64,000 nt of DNA from Brachybacterium phenoliresistens (GTDB lineage Bacteria; Actinomycetota; Actinomycetes; Actinomycetales; Dermabacteraceae): contig NZ_KK069991.1 in assembly GCF_000576425.1 (NCBI RefSeq), positions 1-64,000 of the forward strand. Reading direction: 5' to 3'. Positions 34,508 through 43,738 of the stretch are shown piece after piece. The notes under the pieces are model-generated. The model was given only the letters and a program-made list of their open reading frames with translations, was not told where the DNA came from and made no database searches. Within the stretch, counting starts at the first letter, position 1; every line of letters begins with the position of its first letter. The position numbers and the translations under genes were made by a program.

Positions 34508-34846
34508 TCACTCTCCCGGTGCGGGGCTCCCGGAGGGCCGGTCGTGCTCGCCCGGTGCGGGGGCCGCGGCGGCGCGGTCGGCGTGGCCGAGGGAGCGGCC
34601 CGGGGCGATGAGGTCGCGGACCCGGCGCTTCAGCTCGGAGATGTCGGGGAAGCCGCCGTCGCGCTTGCGGTTCCACACGTGCGCGCCGTCCACGTCGATG
34701 CGGAAGACGCCGCCGGTCGCGGGCACCAGCGCGATCTCGCCGGCCTCCTGCTCGAAGGTCTGCAGCAGCTCGCCCTGGTACCACTGGGCGCGCAGCAGCC
34801 AGCGGCACTGGGTGCAGTAGGTGATGACGATCCGCGGCGCAGGCAT
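34508..34846 (-). CDS. SelT/SelW/SelH (Rdx)-family thioredoxin-like protein
   Basis: This 112-residue protein has the Rdx fold signature, IVITYCTQCRWLLRAQWYQGELLQTF, with Cys11-x-x-Cys14 as the redox pair. Selenocysteine is not used here because both positions are ordinary TGC. GGVFRIDVDGAHVWNRKRDGGFPD is the conserved second half. A low-complexity tail of about 25 residues follows the domain. It is cytoplasmic and likely has a redox role, although bacterial members are poorly characterised. The ATG at 34846 follows CACCCT by 6 nt, so it is probably leaderless. The preceding 130 bp (34374-34507) shows only partly repeated GACCGGGG(T/C)C sequence. Confidence 0.82.
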   Translation of the reverse strand: MPAPRIVITYCTQCRWLLRAQWYQGELLQTFEQEAGEIALVPATGGVFRIDVDGAHVWNRKRDGGFPDISELKRRVRDLIAPGRSLGHADRAAAAPAPGEHDRPSGSPAPGE

Positions 34847-34888
34847 GCGGCCAGGGTGCCACATGCCCGCGCCGCGCGAGGCAGGGGG

Positions 34889-35959
34889 TCAGCGGCGCGC
34901 GGCGTCCTCCGCCGTGGTGCCGGGCTCCGACGGAGGCACCGAGCGCCCGGTCGAGTCCGCGTCTGTGTCCGTGTCCGTATCCGCGTCCGTGCCCGGGGCG
35001 GCGCCGCGGGTCTTCGCGAGGCTCGCGACGGTCGCGACGGCCACGGTCGCGCCGATGAACAGCAGCGAGAGCCAGATCGGGATCTCCGGAGCCCACAGCA
35101 CGGGCTCGCCGCCGTTGATGAACCCCAGCTCGTTGACGTGCAGGGCATGCAGCACCAGCTTCACGCCGATGAAGGCGAGGATCACGGCGAGACCCTGGGC
35201 CAGGTACACCAGGCGCTTCAGCAGTCCGCCGATGAGGAAGTACAGCTGGCGCAGCCCCATCAGCGCGAAGACGTTCGCGGTGAACACGATGTACGCCTCG
35301 GAGGTGAGGCCGTAGATGGCCGGGATGGAGTCGACCGCGAAGACGAGGTCGACCACGCCCAGGGCGAGGATCGCCAGCAGCATGGGGGTGGCCATGCGGC
35401 GCCCGTCCTGGCGGACGGTCAGGCGGTCGCCGTGGTAGGTGTCGGTCACCGGGAGCACGCGGCGGACCAGGCGCATCAGCCGGCTGTCGGCCGGGTCGGC
35501 GTCGTGGTCGCCGAAGGCCTGCCGCCAGGCCAGGACCAGCAGCAGCGCCCCGAAGCCGTAGAAGGCCCACGAGAAGTTGTCGATCACCGCAGCGCCGGCC
35601 GCGATGAAGCCGCCGCGCATGATCAGCGCGATGACGATGCCGATCATGAGCACCTTCTGCTGGTGCACGCGCGGCACCGCGAAGCTCGTCATGAGCAGCA
35701 GGAACACGAAGAGGTTGTCGATCGACAGGGCCTTCTCGGTGAGATAGCCGGCGAAGTACTCGCCGCCGTACCCCCAGCCCGAGGTGACACCGATGCCCAC
35801 GCCGAACAGCAGGGCCAGGACGATGTAGAACGCGGACCAGCGGGCGGCTTCGCCGAGGCCCGGTTCATGGGGCTTCCGCACGTGCGCGAAGAACTCGTAC
35901 ACGAAGAAGGCGATGGTGACGGCGATCGTGATCGCCCAGATGAGGGGTGTGATCTGCAC
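34889..35959 (-). CDS. TerC-family membrane protein
   Basis: This 356-residue protein belongs to the TerC/Alx family, with about nine helices. Motifs include GGEYFAGYLTEKALSIDNLFVFLL with the conserved acidic residues, LALGVVDLVFAVDSIPAIYG, and NVFALMGLRQLYFLIGGLL. TerC proteins are linked to manganese export and to metal loading of secreted enzymes. A hydrophilic Asp/Thr-rich tail of about 50 residues ends the protein. The GTG at 35959 has GGAGGA 5 nt upstream. Directly upstream lies a region resembling the manganese-sensing yybP-ykoY riboswitch, which fits the metal role. Confidence 0.88.
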   Translation of the reverse strand: MQITPLIWAITIAVTIAFFVYEFFAHVRKPHEPGLGEAARWSAFYIVLALLFGVGIGVTSGWGYGGEYFAGYLTEKALSIDNLFVFLLLMTSFAVPRVHQQKVLMIGIVIALIMRGGFIAAGAAVIDNFSWAFYGFGALLLVLAWRQAFGDHDADPADSRLMRLVRRVLPVTDTYHGDRLTVRQDGRRMATPMLLAILALGVVDLVFAVDSIPAIYGLTSEAYIVFTANVFALMGLRQLYFLIGGLLKRLVYLAQGLAVILAFIGVKLVLHALHVNELGFINGGEPVLWAPEIPIWLSLLFIGATVAVATVASLAKTRGAAPGTDADTDTDTDADSTGRSVPPSEPGTTAEDAARR

Positions 35960-35984
35960 AGGGTCCTCCGGAGACGGTGGCGTG

Positions 35985-36084
35985 GCGCCAGAGTCTCCTT
36001 CGTCCCAGAGGCGGGACCGACAGCCCGGGTATCCGTTGGCGGATCCGAAGTGACGGGCATGCCGAGGTGAAGTACTCCCTCTGC
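35985..36084 (-). ncRNA. Probable yybP-ykoY (Mn2+) riboswitch before terC
   Basis: Read on the minus strand, the RNA begins GCAGAGGGAGTAC, matching the GGGGAGUA start of yybP-ykoY. It continues with a CCCGTCA-like junction and a CCCGGGCTGTCGG arm, and ends GACGAAGGAGACTCTGG, the conserved GGAGAC closing segment. GCAGAG at the start can pair with CTCTGGC at the end as P1. A TACCGT box at 36092-36097 puts the transcription start at about 36085. TerC is one of the commonest targets of this riboswitch. Assignment is by eye only. Confidence 0.65.
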
Positions 36085-36154
36085 ACCGCCTACGGTACGC
36101 GCTCTCGCGGCTCGTTTCCTGGGAACCTGCTCGGGAACTTCGGCGTCGGCGGGG

Positions 36155-36574
36155 TCACACACCCAGCTGGAGGCGCTTGGCCTCCACGGCGATCTCGGCC
36201 TGACCTGCGACATCATCGGCATCGGCCCCGGAGGCGGCGGTGACGACCGCCCCGACCAGGCCCTCGACCAGCGGTGCGAAGGTGAGGTGGACGCGGCCCT
36301 CGAGCTCCGGGTCGAGGAACTCCAGCGCCGTCTGCGCGGAGAGGATCGCGGAGCCGAGGTCCATCAGCACGACGACGCCCTGGTCGTCGGCGGCGGCCTC
36401 GATGGCGGCGCTGATCGCGGCGGCATCGGTGCCGAGGGCGGTGCCGCCGCCCGGCTCCTCGATGCCGGCGGCGATCTCGATGCGCGGGGCGCCGTCGCGG
36501 ACCATCTGCAGGGCGAGGTCCGCCGCCGCCTCGGCCAGCGCGCGCGAATGGGAGACGACGACGATCCCGGTCAT
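36155..36574 (-). CDS. dhaM: Dihydroxyacetone kinase phosphotransfer subunit DhaM (EIIA domain only)
   Basis: This 139-residue protein is an EIIA-Man-like domain. His9 in VVVSHSRALAEA is the phosphorylated residue, and GTDAAAISAAI and VVLMDLGSAILSAQTALEF are standard DhaM motifs. It accepts phosphate from HPr and passes it to ADP bound in DhaL. Unlike the E. coli protein it has no HPr or EI-like domains, so general PTS proteins must exist elsewhere in the genome. Its ATG at 36574 overlaps the dhaL stop (ATGA). It is the last gene of dhaK-dhaL-dhaM. Confidence 0.9.
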   Translation of the reverse strand: MTGIVVVSHSRALAEAAADLALQMVRDGAPRIEIAAGIEEPGGGTALGTDAAAISAAIEAAADDQGVVVLMDLGSAILSAQTALEFLDPELEGRVHLTFAPLVEGLVGAVVTAASGADADDVAGQAEIAVEAKRLQLGV

Positions 36575-37239
36575 GCCGATCCCTCCTGCCCGGCGACGGT
36601 CTCCGCCAGGGCCTGCCACAGCAGCGCGGTGGAGGCGGCACCCGGGTCGACGTGCCCGATGGAGCGTTCGCCCAGGTAGGAGGCGCGTCCCTTGGAGGCC
36701 TGCAGGGGGGTCGTGGCCTCGCGGCCCTGCTCCGCCCCCTCCGCTCCGGCGCGGACGGCCGCGGCGAGGTCCGATGCGTCCTCGCCGGTGGACGCCTGCT
36801 CGAAGGCATCCAGGGCGGGCGCCCACGCGTCGAGCATGGTCTTCTCGCCGACGGTCGCCTTGCCGCGCTGCTCGATCCCGCCGACCCCGGCGCGCAGGGC
36901 GGCCAGCAGGTCCGCGGCATCCAGCTGCGTGGCGCCGGGCTGGGAGGTGCCCAGGCGCAGGAAGAACGTCCCGTACAGCGGGCCGGAGGCGCCGCCGACG
37001 CTCGAGACCAGCGTCATGCCGACCTTCTTCATGAGCGCGGGGATGTCGGCGAACTCCTCGGCGTCCAGGGCGGTGACCACGGCGGCGAAGCCGCGCTTCA
37101 TGTTGCTGCCGTGGTCCGCGTCGCCGATCGCGGCATCCAGCTCGTTCAGCGCGGAGACGTGCTCGGCCAGCAGCGTGCTCGATCGGCGCAGCCAGGCGGC
37201 GAGGTCCGATGGGGTCAGGGCGGTGAGGGCGTCGGCCAT
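36571..37239 (-). CDS. dhaL: Dihydroxyacetone kinase ADP-binding subunit DhaL
   Basis: This 222-residue subunit holds the ADP that shuttles phosphate from DhaM to dihydroxyacetone in DhaK. DAAIGDADHGSNMKRGF carries the aspartates that bind the two Mg ions. VGGASGPLYGTFF and GEKTMLDAWAPA are further family motifs, and SYLGERSIGHVDPGAAST closes the domain. The ATG at 37239 lies 5 bp after the dhaK stop, with AAGGGG upstream. The gene overlaps dhaM at its end. It is normal in length for the family. Confidence 0.92.
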   Translation of the reverse strand: MADALTALTPSDLAAWLRRSSTLLAEHVSALNELDAAIGDADHGSNMKRGFAAVVTALDAEEFADIPALMKKVGMTLVSSVGGASGPLYGTFFLRLGTSQPGATQLDAADLLAALRAGVGGIEQRGKATVGEKTMLDAWAPALDAFEQASTGEDASDLAAAVRAGAEGAEQGREATTPLQASKGRASYLGERSIGHVDPGAASTALLWQALAETVAGQEGSA

Positions 37240-37244
37240 GGCGA

Positions 37245-38243
<999 letters not shown>

Positions 38244-38683
38244 GCCCACGACGCTACCGCGAGACGTGAGCGCCGTCACCCAGTTCCGAGGGGCGGGTCC
38301 GGGGGTTTCGCTGCTCGCGAGAGCCGGGCGAGAGCCGGGCAAGAACCGCGTGAGCGCCGGGCAAGAGCACGGGAGTGACGGTGGGCGAGGGAAGAAGGGA
38401 TCGGGGCAGAGTCCGGTGAGGACCCCGGGTCATCTGTTCCGGGGACTCGAGAAATTGCAGGCTCCAGAGCCACTTCGGCGATGAAAGTGGAACAAAACGG
38501 GACAATCGCTGGAACGCCCCGGGAGGCGTCTCGTCCGCCGGTCGCGACGCCCAGGACGAAGGCCCGAGGTGCGCCTGTCGTCCTCGTGCCTGGGGGACGC
38601 GTGCTGGTCCTCCCCAGGGGACTGCGCTCCACATCGGAGCACCATGACTGACCGGGGCGGGGACCGGCGCCTAGCGTCGGAGC
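38244..38683. other. Gene-free gap between dhaK and an AbiEi-like gene
   Basis: No convincing gene lies in these 440 bp. It contains imperfect direct repeats of GAGCCGGGC(G/A)AGA at about 38320-38370. A lower-GC patch lies around 38445-38515 (including GAGAAATTGCAG and GTGGAACAAAACGGGACAAT), where regulatory sites for dhaK would be expected. Inverted repeats around 38560-38630 (CCTGGGG/CCCCAGG) are also present. Both flanking genes begin next to TAGCGT boxes at its two ends. Confidence 0.5.
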
Positions 38684-39703
38684 GTGCGCGATGACCAGGA
38701 GGACGATGCCGGCTCGGGGCAGCTGCTGCATCGGCGCGAGTGGCTGCGCAGGGGCGTCCATCCTCGACAGCTCGCCTCGGAGCGGTACATCCGCGTGTTC
38801 TGCGGATACTTCACGCCGTCGGCTCGGCCGGCCACCCTCGAGACGGCGTGCCGTGTCCTGCAGAACGAGGTGAGAGCCGGCGCTGTGATCAGCCACGAAA
38901 GCGCTGCCGTTCTCCTCGGGCTCGCCCTCCCGGACCGGTGCGGTCCCTCTGGCGCCGATGCCGACCGGACCGCCGTACTCGGTGAGGTGCCGCGCGTGCA
39001 CGCCGTGCAGCCAGGGGATCGATCCCGGCAGGTCGCGGGGTGCACGCTGCACGCGAGTCCGCCGGTGGCACGAGTCCTCGTCGCCGAGATCGAGGTCTGC
39101 CATCCGTACGACGTGGTCTGCCAGCTCGCGCCGGATCTTCTGCCGTGGGACCTGACGATCATGCTGGAGAGCCTGGTCCGCCCCGGTCGCCCCGGTGCCG
39201 TCGTTCCGGGGCTCAGCCTCGACGGAGTCGTCACGCATGCCCTCACCCGGGCGTCTGCGGCAGTGGCGGAGGCGGTGTGCAGCGCGGCCCGGCGTGCTCG
39301 ACGCCCGTCGCGCTCATGTGCGGAGACGCTGATCCGTCTGATGGTGCGGGCCGCGGGATTCGTCGACCCGGAGCTCGGGCCCGTCGTGGTCGGCGGGAGC
39401 GACGGAGGGGCGCCGCACCGGGTCGCGCTCGGATGGCCGACATGGCGCGTGGGCATCGATACGGACCATCTCCTGGGGCCTGCACAGGCCAGGCGTCTGT
39501 GGCCCGCGAACCGCGCGGTCGCCCTCGCGGAGAGCGGCTGGTGCCTGCTCCGCCCGACGGCCGACGACCTCGGGGACTCCCTCGTGCTGCTCCTGAGCCT
39601 GAGGAACCTTCTCCAGCACGGGGGAGCTCCGGCACCGTCCCTCGCGCAGATCCGCGCCGCCGCATCCTCGCAGGCGCGGCGCACGGCGCACCGGCACCCG
39701 TGA
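38684..39703 (+). CDS. AbiEi-antitoxin-like protein with a DUF559-like tail
   Basis: This is a 339-residue soluble protein. Its N-terminal part (REWLRRGVHPRQLASERYIRVFCGYFT, then GAVISHESAAVLLGL) resembles the winged-helix AbiEi domain found at the start of many actinobacterial proteins. The C-terminal part (ETLIRLMVRAAGF to SLRNLL) looks like a weak DUF559/Vsr-like domain, but the usual Asp and Glu-x-Asp catalytic pattern is poorly kept. No toxin (AbiEii-type nucleotidyltransferase) is adjacent. The GTG at 38684 follows TAGCGT by 6 nt. Codon use looks less GC-biased than its neighbours. It may be a relic or a solitary defence-related protein, and the function is unknown. Confidence 0.6.
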   Translation: MRDDQEDDAGSGQLLHRREWLRRGVHPRQLASERYIRVFCGYFTPSARPATLETACRVLQNEVRAGAVISHESAAVLLGLALPDRCGPSGADADRTAVLGEVPRVHAVQPGDRSRQVAGCTLHASPPVARVLVAEIEVCHPYDVVCQLAPDLLPWDLTIMLESLVRPGRPGAVVPGLSLDGVVTHALTRASAAVAEAVCSAARRARRPSRSCAETLIRLMVRAAGFVDPELGPVVVGGSDGGAPHRVALGWPTWRVGIDTDHLLGPAQARRLWPANRAVALAESGWCLLRPTADDLGDSLVLLLSLRNLLQHGGAPAPSLAQIRAAASSQARRTAHRHP

Positions 39704-39854
39704 CGTGCGCATGTCCCGACGGCCGGATGCCGGCACTCGGTGTCGGGTGCCGGCATCGGCTGTCGGGTATAGGCGGCCGATTCCGGCAGCCGGCGGCCGG
39801 TAGCCGGTAGCCGTGGGTTGTGGGCCGTGGGCCGAAGGCCGAAGGCGGGGCGGC
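39704..39854. repeat. Short direct repeats between convergent genes
   Basis: This gap is made of small repeats: GCCGGCA(C/T) variants at 39727-39760, GCCGGTA twice near 39800, and GTGGGTTGTGGGCCGTGGGCC followed by GAAGGC doublets near 39815-39845. It probably ends both convergent transcripts. No gene is seen. Confidence 0.4.
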
Positions 39855-42569
39855 TCAGAGCATCGCGCTCGCCGCGGCGGCGCGGCCCTCGGCCTCGAGG
39901 GAGACGGCCAGCACGAGGCCCTCGGTGTCCCCGTCCGGGAGGTCGAGGGCCAGGTCGACCGCGCCGGCGGCGGACTCCACGGGCTCCGCCGCGCCGACGG
40001 TCTCGCCGTCACGGACCAGGAAGGCCCGCACGGTCCCGCCCGAGGCGAGCTGCGCCCGGGCCGTGACCTGCCCGCCTGCGGCGCGCACCGAGGACAGCAC
40101 GAGCGCGTCCTCGCCGAGGCTCGGCCTGCCCCCGAGACCCACGCCGTCCGCGGAGGCCTGCACGATCGACGGGCCGGAGGCGACGGACTGCGCGGCGGTC
40201 GAGGGGATGGTCGGCTCGCGCGGATCGGACTCCTCCTGCGCGAGCCCCGGCAGCTCGAGGACGCCCCAGCGGTACGGATCGGCCTGCACGCCCGGGAACG
40301 TCGACCAGCCGATCCGGGACTGCCCGGTGCGGTCCTGCGTGTCGGAGTCGTAGACCACGACGTTCAGGCCCATGCGGTCCGGGCGGATCGCATCGGGAAG
40401 ATCCGCGAAGGGGATCCGCGCCTCCACCTCGTAGCCCGTGTACGGGTCCGTGACCTGCGAGGCGATCCGCACCCCCGGGGCCGTCTCGGAGAGGGGTCCC
40501 TGGTGGTTGTCGTGGTCGCGGCCGCCGCCCACCCGGGTGGTGCCATCGGCCTCGAGCACGGCGGGCAGCAGCCCGAGGATGAACGTGCTGGCCGTGTGCT
40601 GGGAGTCCCCGCGCGGATCGATCATGATCTCGACCGAGTCGGTGCGGAAGCGCTGCTTGTCGTCATCGGCCCCGAGCACGGCCCCGGCCACGTCGTCCGT
40701 GACCGCGACGTGGACGTACAGCGCCTCGTCGTCGTAGGCCACCTGCACGGTCCCGGAGGCATCGGCCGGCTCGACGGGCTGGCCCTCCCAGAGGGTGCCG
40801 ATGTCCAGCGCCTCGCCCGGATACTCGCCGCCCCCGCGCACGCCGTCGGCCGTGGCCCCGGGCGTCCGGGAGGCGACCAGGCGCGGCACCAGATGCAGGC
40901 CCTGGGCGGCGGTGGAGGTGATCCCGTCGGCGCTCGCATGGACGGAGACCGGGTAGACCCCGCCGTCCGGGGCACGGTTGGCGGTCGGCAGGCTCGGGTC
41001 GGTGCTGATGATCTCGACCTCGAGGCGGGCCGTCCCGCCGGCGGGGACGTCGGCGACGTCGAGCACGGGAGGGTCCGCCGCGAAGCCCTCGGGCAGCTCG
41101 ATCTCGACGGTGCCGTTGCGCGGGGCGTCGGCATGGTTGCGGACGATCACCGCGAAGCGGTCCGAGCCGCCGACCGGCAGGGAGCGCCGGGTGGGGACCA
41201 GCGCGTCGAGGTGCTGCATGCCGAGCTCCTCGGTCCAGGCCAGGAAGTCCAGCACCTCGGGCCGGTTCTCGAGACCGGCCTCGAGAGGGCCTCCCACCCG
41301 CACCGGCACGGCGTTCCAGCCGCTGCCGCGGTTCTTCGTGCTGACGCGGGCGCGCAGCAGCACGTCCGTGCCGGGCTGCGCATCCGCTCCCGGCGTGACC
41401 TGGACGGTCACCTGCCGGGTCTGGCCGGCGGGGAAGGTCGGCAGGTCGACGGGGCCGTTCGTCGACCAGCCGGCGGGCACCTCGACGTCGACGCTCGCCT
41501 GCGGCGTCGCCCGCCCCGGCGAGCTCAGGGAGACGGTGACCTCCAGCGGCGTGCCCGGCAGCACGGTGAACGTCGAGGCCGATGCCTCCAGCAGGGTCCC
41601 CAGCGCGAGACCGCCGTCCACGGGCAGGCTCGCGCCGCGCAGGGCGGCCTCGTCGCCGCTGGTCGGCTCGACGAGCGGGGTGCGCGAGGCGATCAGGGTG
41701 AACCAGGTGGAGGGGATCTTCTCCGGATCGGTGGGCGAGGGCGGGATGACCGACCAGCCCTGCGTCCGGTACGACCAGACCGCCTCGTCGCGCAGGGCGC
41801 TCCAGCGCTTCCCGTGCTCGGCGCTCGGCGTCCCGTTCCAGGCGCCGTAGACCAGGTCGCTGGCCACGGCGGGCTGGTACCCGGCCTCGACGGCGTCCGG
41901 TCCCAGTCCTCCCGTGCCGTTGGAGCCCGAGCGCAGCAGACGGCGCGGAGCCCAGGCGGAGAAGCCCTCCTCGAGGTGCTCGGGGAACGCCTCCGGGTCC
42001 CCGGCGAGGAGGTAGGCCTCGACGGCGTACATGGCCGCCTGCTGGTGGTTGCCGTGGTTCCCCTCCACCGCGGAGGGGTTCATCGTGATGATGACGTCGG
42101 GGCGGGTCGCCCGGATGACCCGGACGATGCGTCCCAGCACGTCGCGGCCGCCCCACACCTCCCGCGACAGCGGCGCGGACAGGGTGTAGAAGAAGTCCAC
42201 GGCGTCGAGGTTGAACACGTGCTCGATGCCGGCGATGCCGACGGCGCGGCGCTCCTCCTCCTCGCGGATCAGGCCCAGCGGCGGGCCCTCCTCGAGGCCC
42301 ACGGCGTTGCCGCCGCCCTCGCCGCGGGTGATGGTGATGACGCCGGCCTGCTGCCCGTGCAGCTCGTGCCATTGGCCCAGGGCGGCGAGCGTCCACGCCT
42401 CGTCATCCGGGTGGGCGCCGATGTACAGCACGTCGAGCTTCACGGCCTCGTCGGCGAGGGCCCGTTCGGCGGGGGTGAGGAGGGTCAGGTCGAGGGTGGC
42501 GGCGCCGGCGGCGGCGCCCAGCAGGCCTCCGGCGCGCAGCAGGGATCGGCGGGACAGGGTGGGGGACAT
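39855..42569 (-). CDS. Secreted PIG-L deacetylase with CBM9-like domain
   Basis: This 904-residue protein is probably exported by Tat (SRRSLLR at residues 6-12 and a hydrophobic, Ala/Gly-rich stretch to about residue 40). The PIG-L/LmbE zinc domain follows, with GAHPDDE (His53, Asp55, Asp56), TRGEGGGN and NHGNHQQAA as metal-site motifs. Middle regions look like NPCBM-associated immunoglobulin-like repeats (residues 330-640). A CBM9-like carbohydrate-binding domain lies near residues 655-800 (AYDDEALYVHVAVTDD, SVEIMIDPRGD, RWGVLELPG). It likely removes N-acetyl groups from an extracellular sugar or glycan. The ATG at 42569 has GAAGGAG. It is the last gene of the sugar-import operon. Confidence 0.82.
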   Translation of the reverse strand: MSPTLSRRSLLRAGGLLGAAAGAATLDLTLLTPAERALADEAVKLDVLYIGAHPDDEAWTLAALGQWHELHGQQAGVITITRGEGGGNAVGLEEGPPLGLIREEEERRAVGIAGIEHVFNLDAVDFFYTLSAPLSREVWGGRDVLGRIVRVIRATRPDVIITMNPSAVEGNHGNHQQAAMYAVEAYLLAGDPEAFPEHLEEGFSAWAPRRLLRSGSNGTGGLGPDAVEAGYQPAVASDLVYGAWNGTPSAEHGKRWSALRDEAVWSYRTQGWSVIPPSPTDPEKIPSTWFTLIASRTPLVEPTSGDEAALRGASLPVDGGLALGTLLEASASTFTVLPGTPLEVTVSLSSPGRATPQASVDVEVPAGWSTNGPVDLPTFPAGQTRQVTVQVTPGADAQPGTDVLLRARVSTKNRGSGWNAVPVRVGGPLEAGLENRPEVLDFLAWTEELGMQHLDALVPTRRSLPVGGSDRFAVIVRNHADAPRNGTVEIELPEGFAADPPVLDVADVPAGGTARLEVEIISTDPSLPTANRAPDGGVYPVSVHASADGITSTAAQGLHLVPRLVASRTPGATADGVRGGGEYPGEALDIGTLWEGQPVEPADASGTVQVAYDDEALYVHVAVTDDVAGAVLGADDDKQRFRTDSVEIMIDPRGDSQHTASTFILGLLPAVLEADGTTRVGGGRDHDNHQGPLSETAPGVRIASQVTDPYTGYEVEARIPFADLPDAIRPDRMGLNVVVYDSDTQDRTGQSRIGWSTFPGVQADPYRWGVLELPGLAQEESDPREPTIPSTAAQSVASGPSIVQASADGVGLGGRPSLGEDALVLSSVRAAGGQVTARAQLASGGTVRAFLVRDGETVGAAEPVESAAGAVDLALDLPDGDTEGLVLAVSLEAEGRAAAASAML

Positions 42570-42622
42570 GTGTTCTCCTTCGAACGCGGTGTTCCGTGCG
42601 GGGGTTCCGCCTGCCCCTCTTC

Positions 42623-43738
42623 TCAGTGCGCTCCGGCGTCCGAGCGCAGCGCGAAGGTGCCCTGAGCGCGGCGGCGGCCCTGGACGGGGTGATCGGGGAC
42701 GACGCGCTCGAGGAAGCGGTAGCCGTCGCGGGTGTGGGCGGCGCGCAGGTCGCCATCGGCGGTCGCCCTGCTCAGGGCGGCCCACCAGTCGGAGATGTCT
42801 CCCCAACCGGGGGCGGCGAGGGAGCCGCCGAACTGCTGCACCGCCAGGGCCGAGCACAGCGAGGCGAACTTGAGCCGGTCCACCAGGGGCCATGCGGCGA
42901 GGGTGCCCATCACGATGGAGGCGGCGAACACGTCGCCGGCGCCGGTGGTGTCCAGGGCGGTGACGGGCACGGCGGGGCAGTACGCCTCCTCGCCGGTGCT
43001 GGAGTCGATCGCGTAGGAGCCGGCGGCGCCGTCGGTGACCACGGCGAGCGGGACCCGGTCGGCGAGGGCGCGCACCGCGCGGTCCGGGCTGTCGGTGCGG
43101 GTGTACCCCATGGCCTCGATCGCGTTGGGGGTGAAGGCGTGGCAGTGGGCCAGCGGGGCCAGGTCCGCCACGTCCCAGCGCTCGGTCTCGTCGAAGCCGA
43201 TGTCGGCGAAGATCAGCGTGCCGCGGGCGGCCAGCCGGGACCACCAGGCCGTCTCCCCGGCGAGGTCGACGACGGCGGCGCGGGAGGCGGGCGCCCGGTC
43301 GATCAGCGAGGACAGCGGTTCGGGCAGGTCGTGGCCGTGGGTGACCATGGCGCGGTCGTCGTGGGCGGCGATCGACACGGTCACCGGGGAGTGGAAGGAC
43401 GGGAAGCGCCGCGAGGCGCTCAGGTCGATGCCCTCGTCCTCGCTCATCGTCTGCCACATCCAGTCCGCGTAGGCGTCGTCCCCGAAGCCGGCGACCAGCC
43501 CCGTCCGCAGGCCCAGGCGGGAGGTGGCGGTGGCGAGGTTGGCGATGCCGCCGGGGCTGGAGCCCAGGCCCTTGGACCACAGCTCCTGGCCCGGCAGCGG
43601 CATACGCTCCAGGCCGGTGAAGACGATGTCGAAGAAGACCGTCCCGGACAGCAGCACGTCCAGGGGCGGGTCCTCGGGCGATCGGGTGGCCGCCAGCGGA
43701 TCCCACTGGTCGGGGTCGATGGTCGGGTGCGTGCTCAT
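42623..43738 (-). CDS. PfkB-family sugar kinase
   Basis: This 371-residue kinase belongs to the ribokinase/PfkB family. GLGSSPGGIANLATATSRLG is the N-terminal di-glycine motif, and DTTGAGDVFAASIVMG near residue 271 is the ATP/anion-hole motif with the catalytic Asp. The N-terminus has about 28 extra residues before the first strand and an extended C-terminus of about 40 residues. Its ATG overlaps the permease stop (ATGA at 43735-43738). It probably phosphorylates the imported sugar or a sugar released from it. The substrate (aldose, ketose, nucleoside or aminosugar) cannot be read from the sequence. Confidence 0.85.
   Translation of the reverse strand: MSTHPTIDPDQWDPLAATRSPEDPPLDVLLSGTVFFDIVFTGLERMPLPGQELWSKGLGSSPGGIANLATATSRLGLRTGLVAGFGDDAYADWMWQTMSEDEGIDLSASRRFPSFHSPVTVSIAAHDDRAMVTHGHDLPEPLSSLIDRAPASRAAVVDLAGETAWWSRLAARGTLIFADIGFDETERWDVADLAPLAHCHAFTPNAIEAMGYTRTDSPDRAVRALADRVPLAVVTDGAAGSYAIDSSTGEEAYCPAVPVTALDTTGAGDVFAASIVMGTLAAWPLVDRLKFASLCSALAVQQFGGSLAAPGWGDISDWWAALSRATADGDLRAAHTRDGYRFLERVVPDHPVQGRRRAQGTFALRSDAGAH

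Noticed and set aside
36155-36574. Truncated or broken dhaM
   Set aside because: The absence of HPr and EI-like domains is normal in many Gram-positive DhaM proteins. The EIIA domain is complete and coupled to dhaL.
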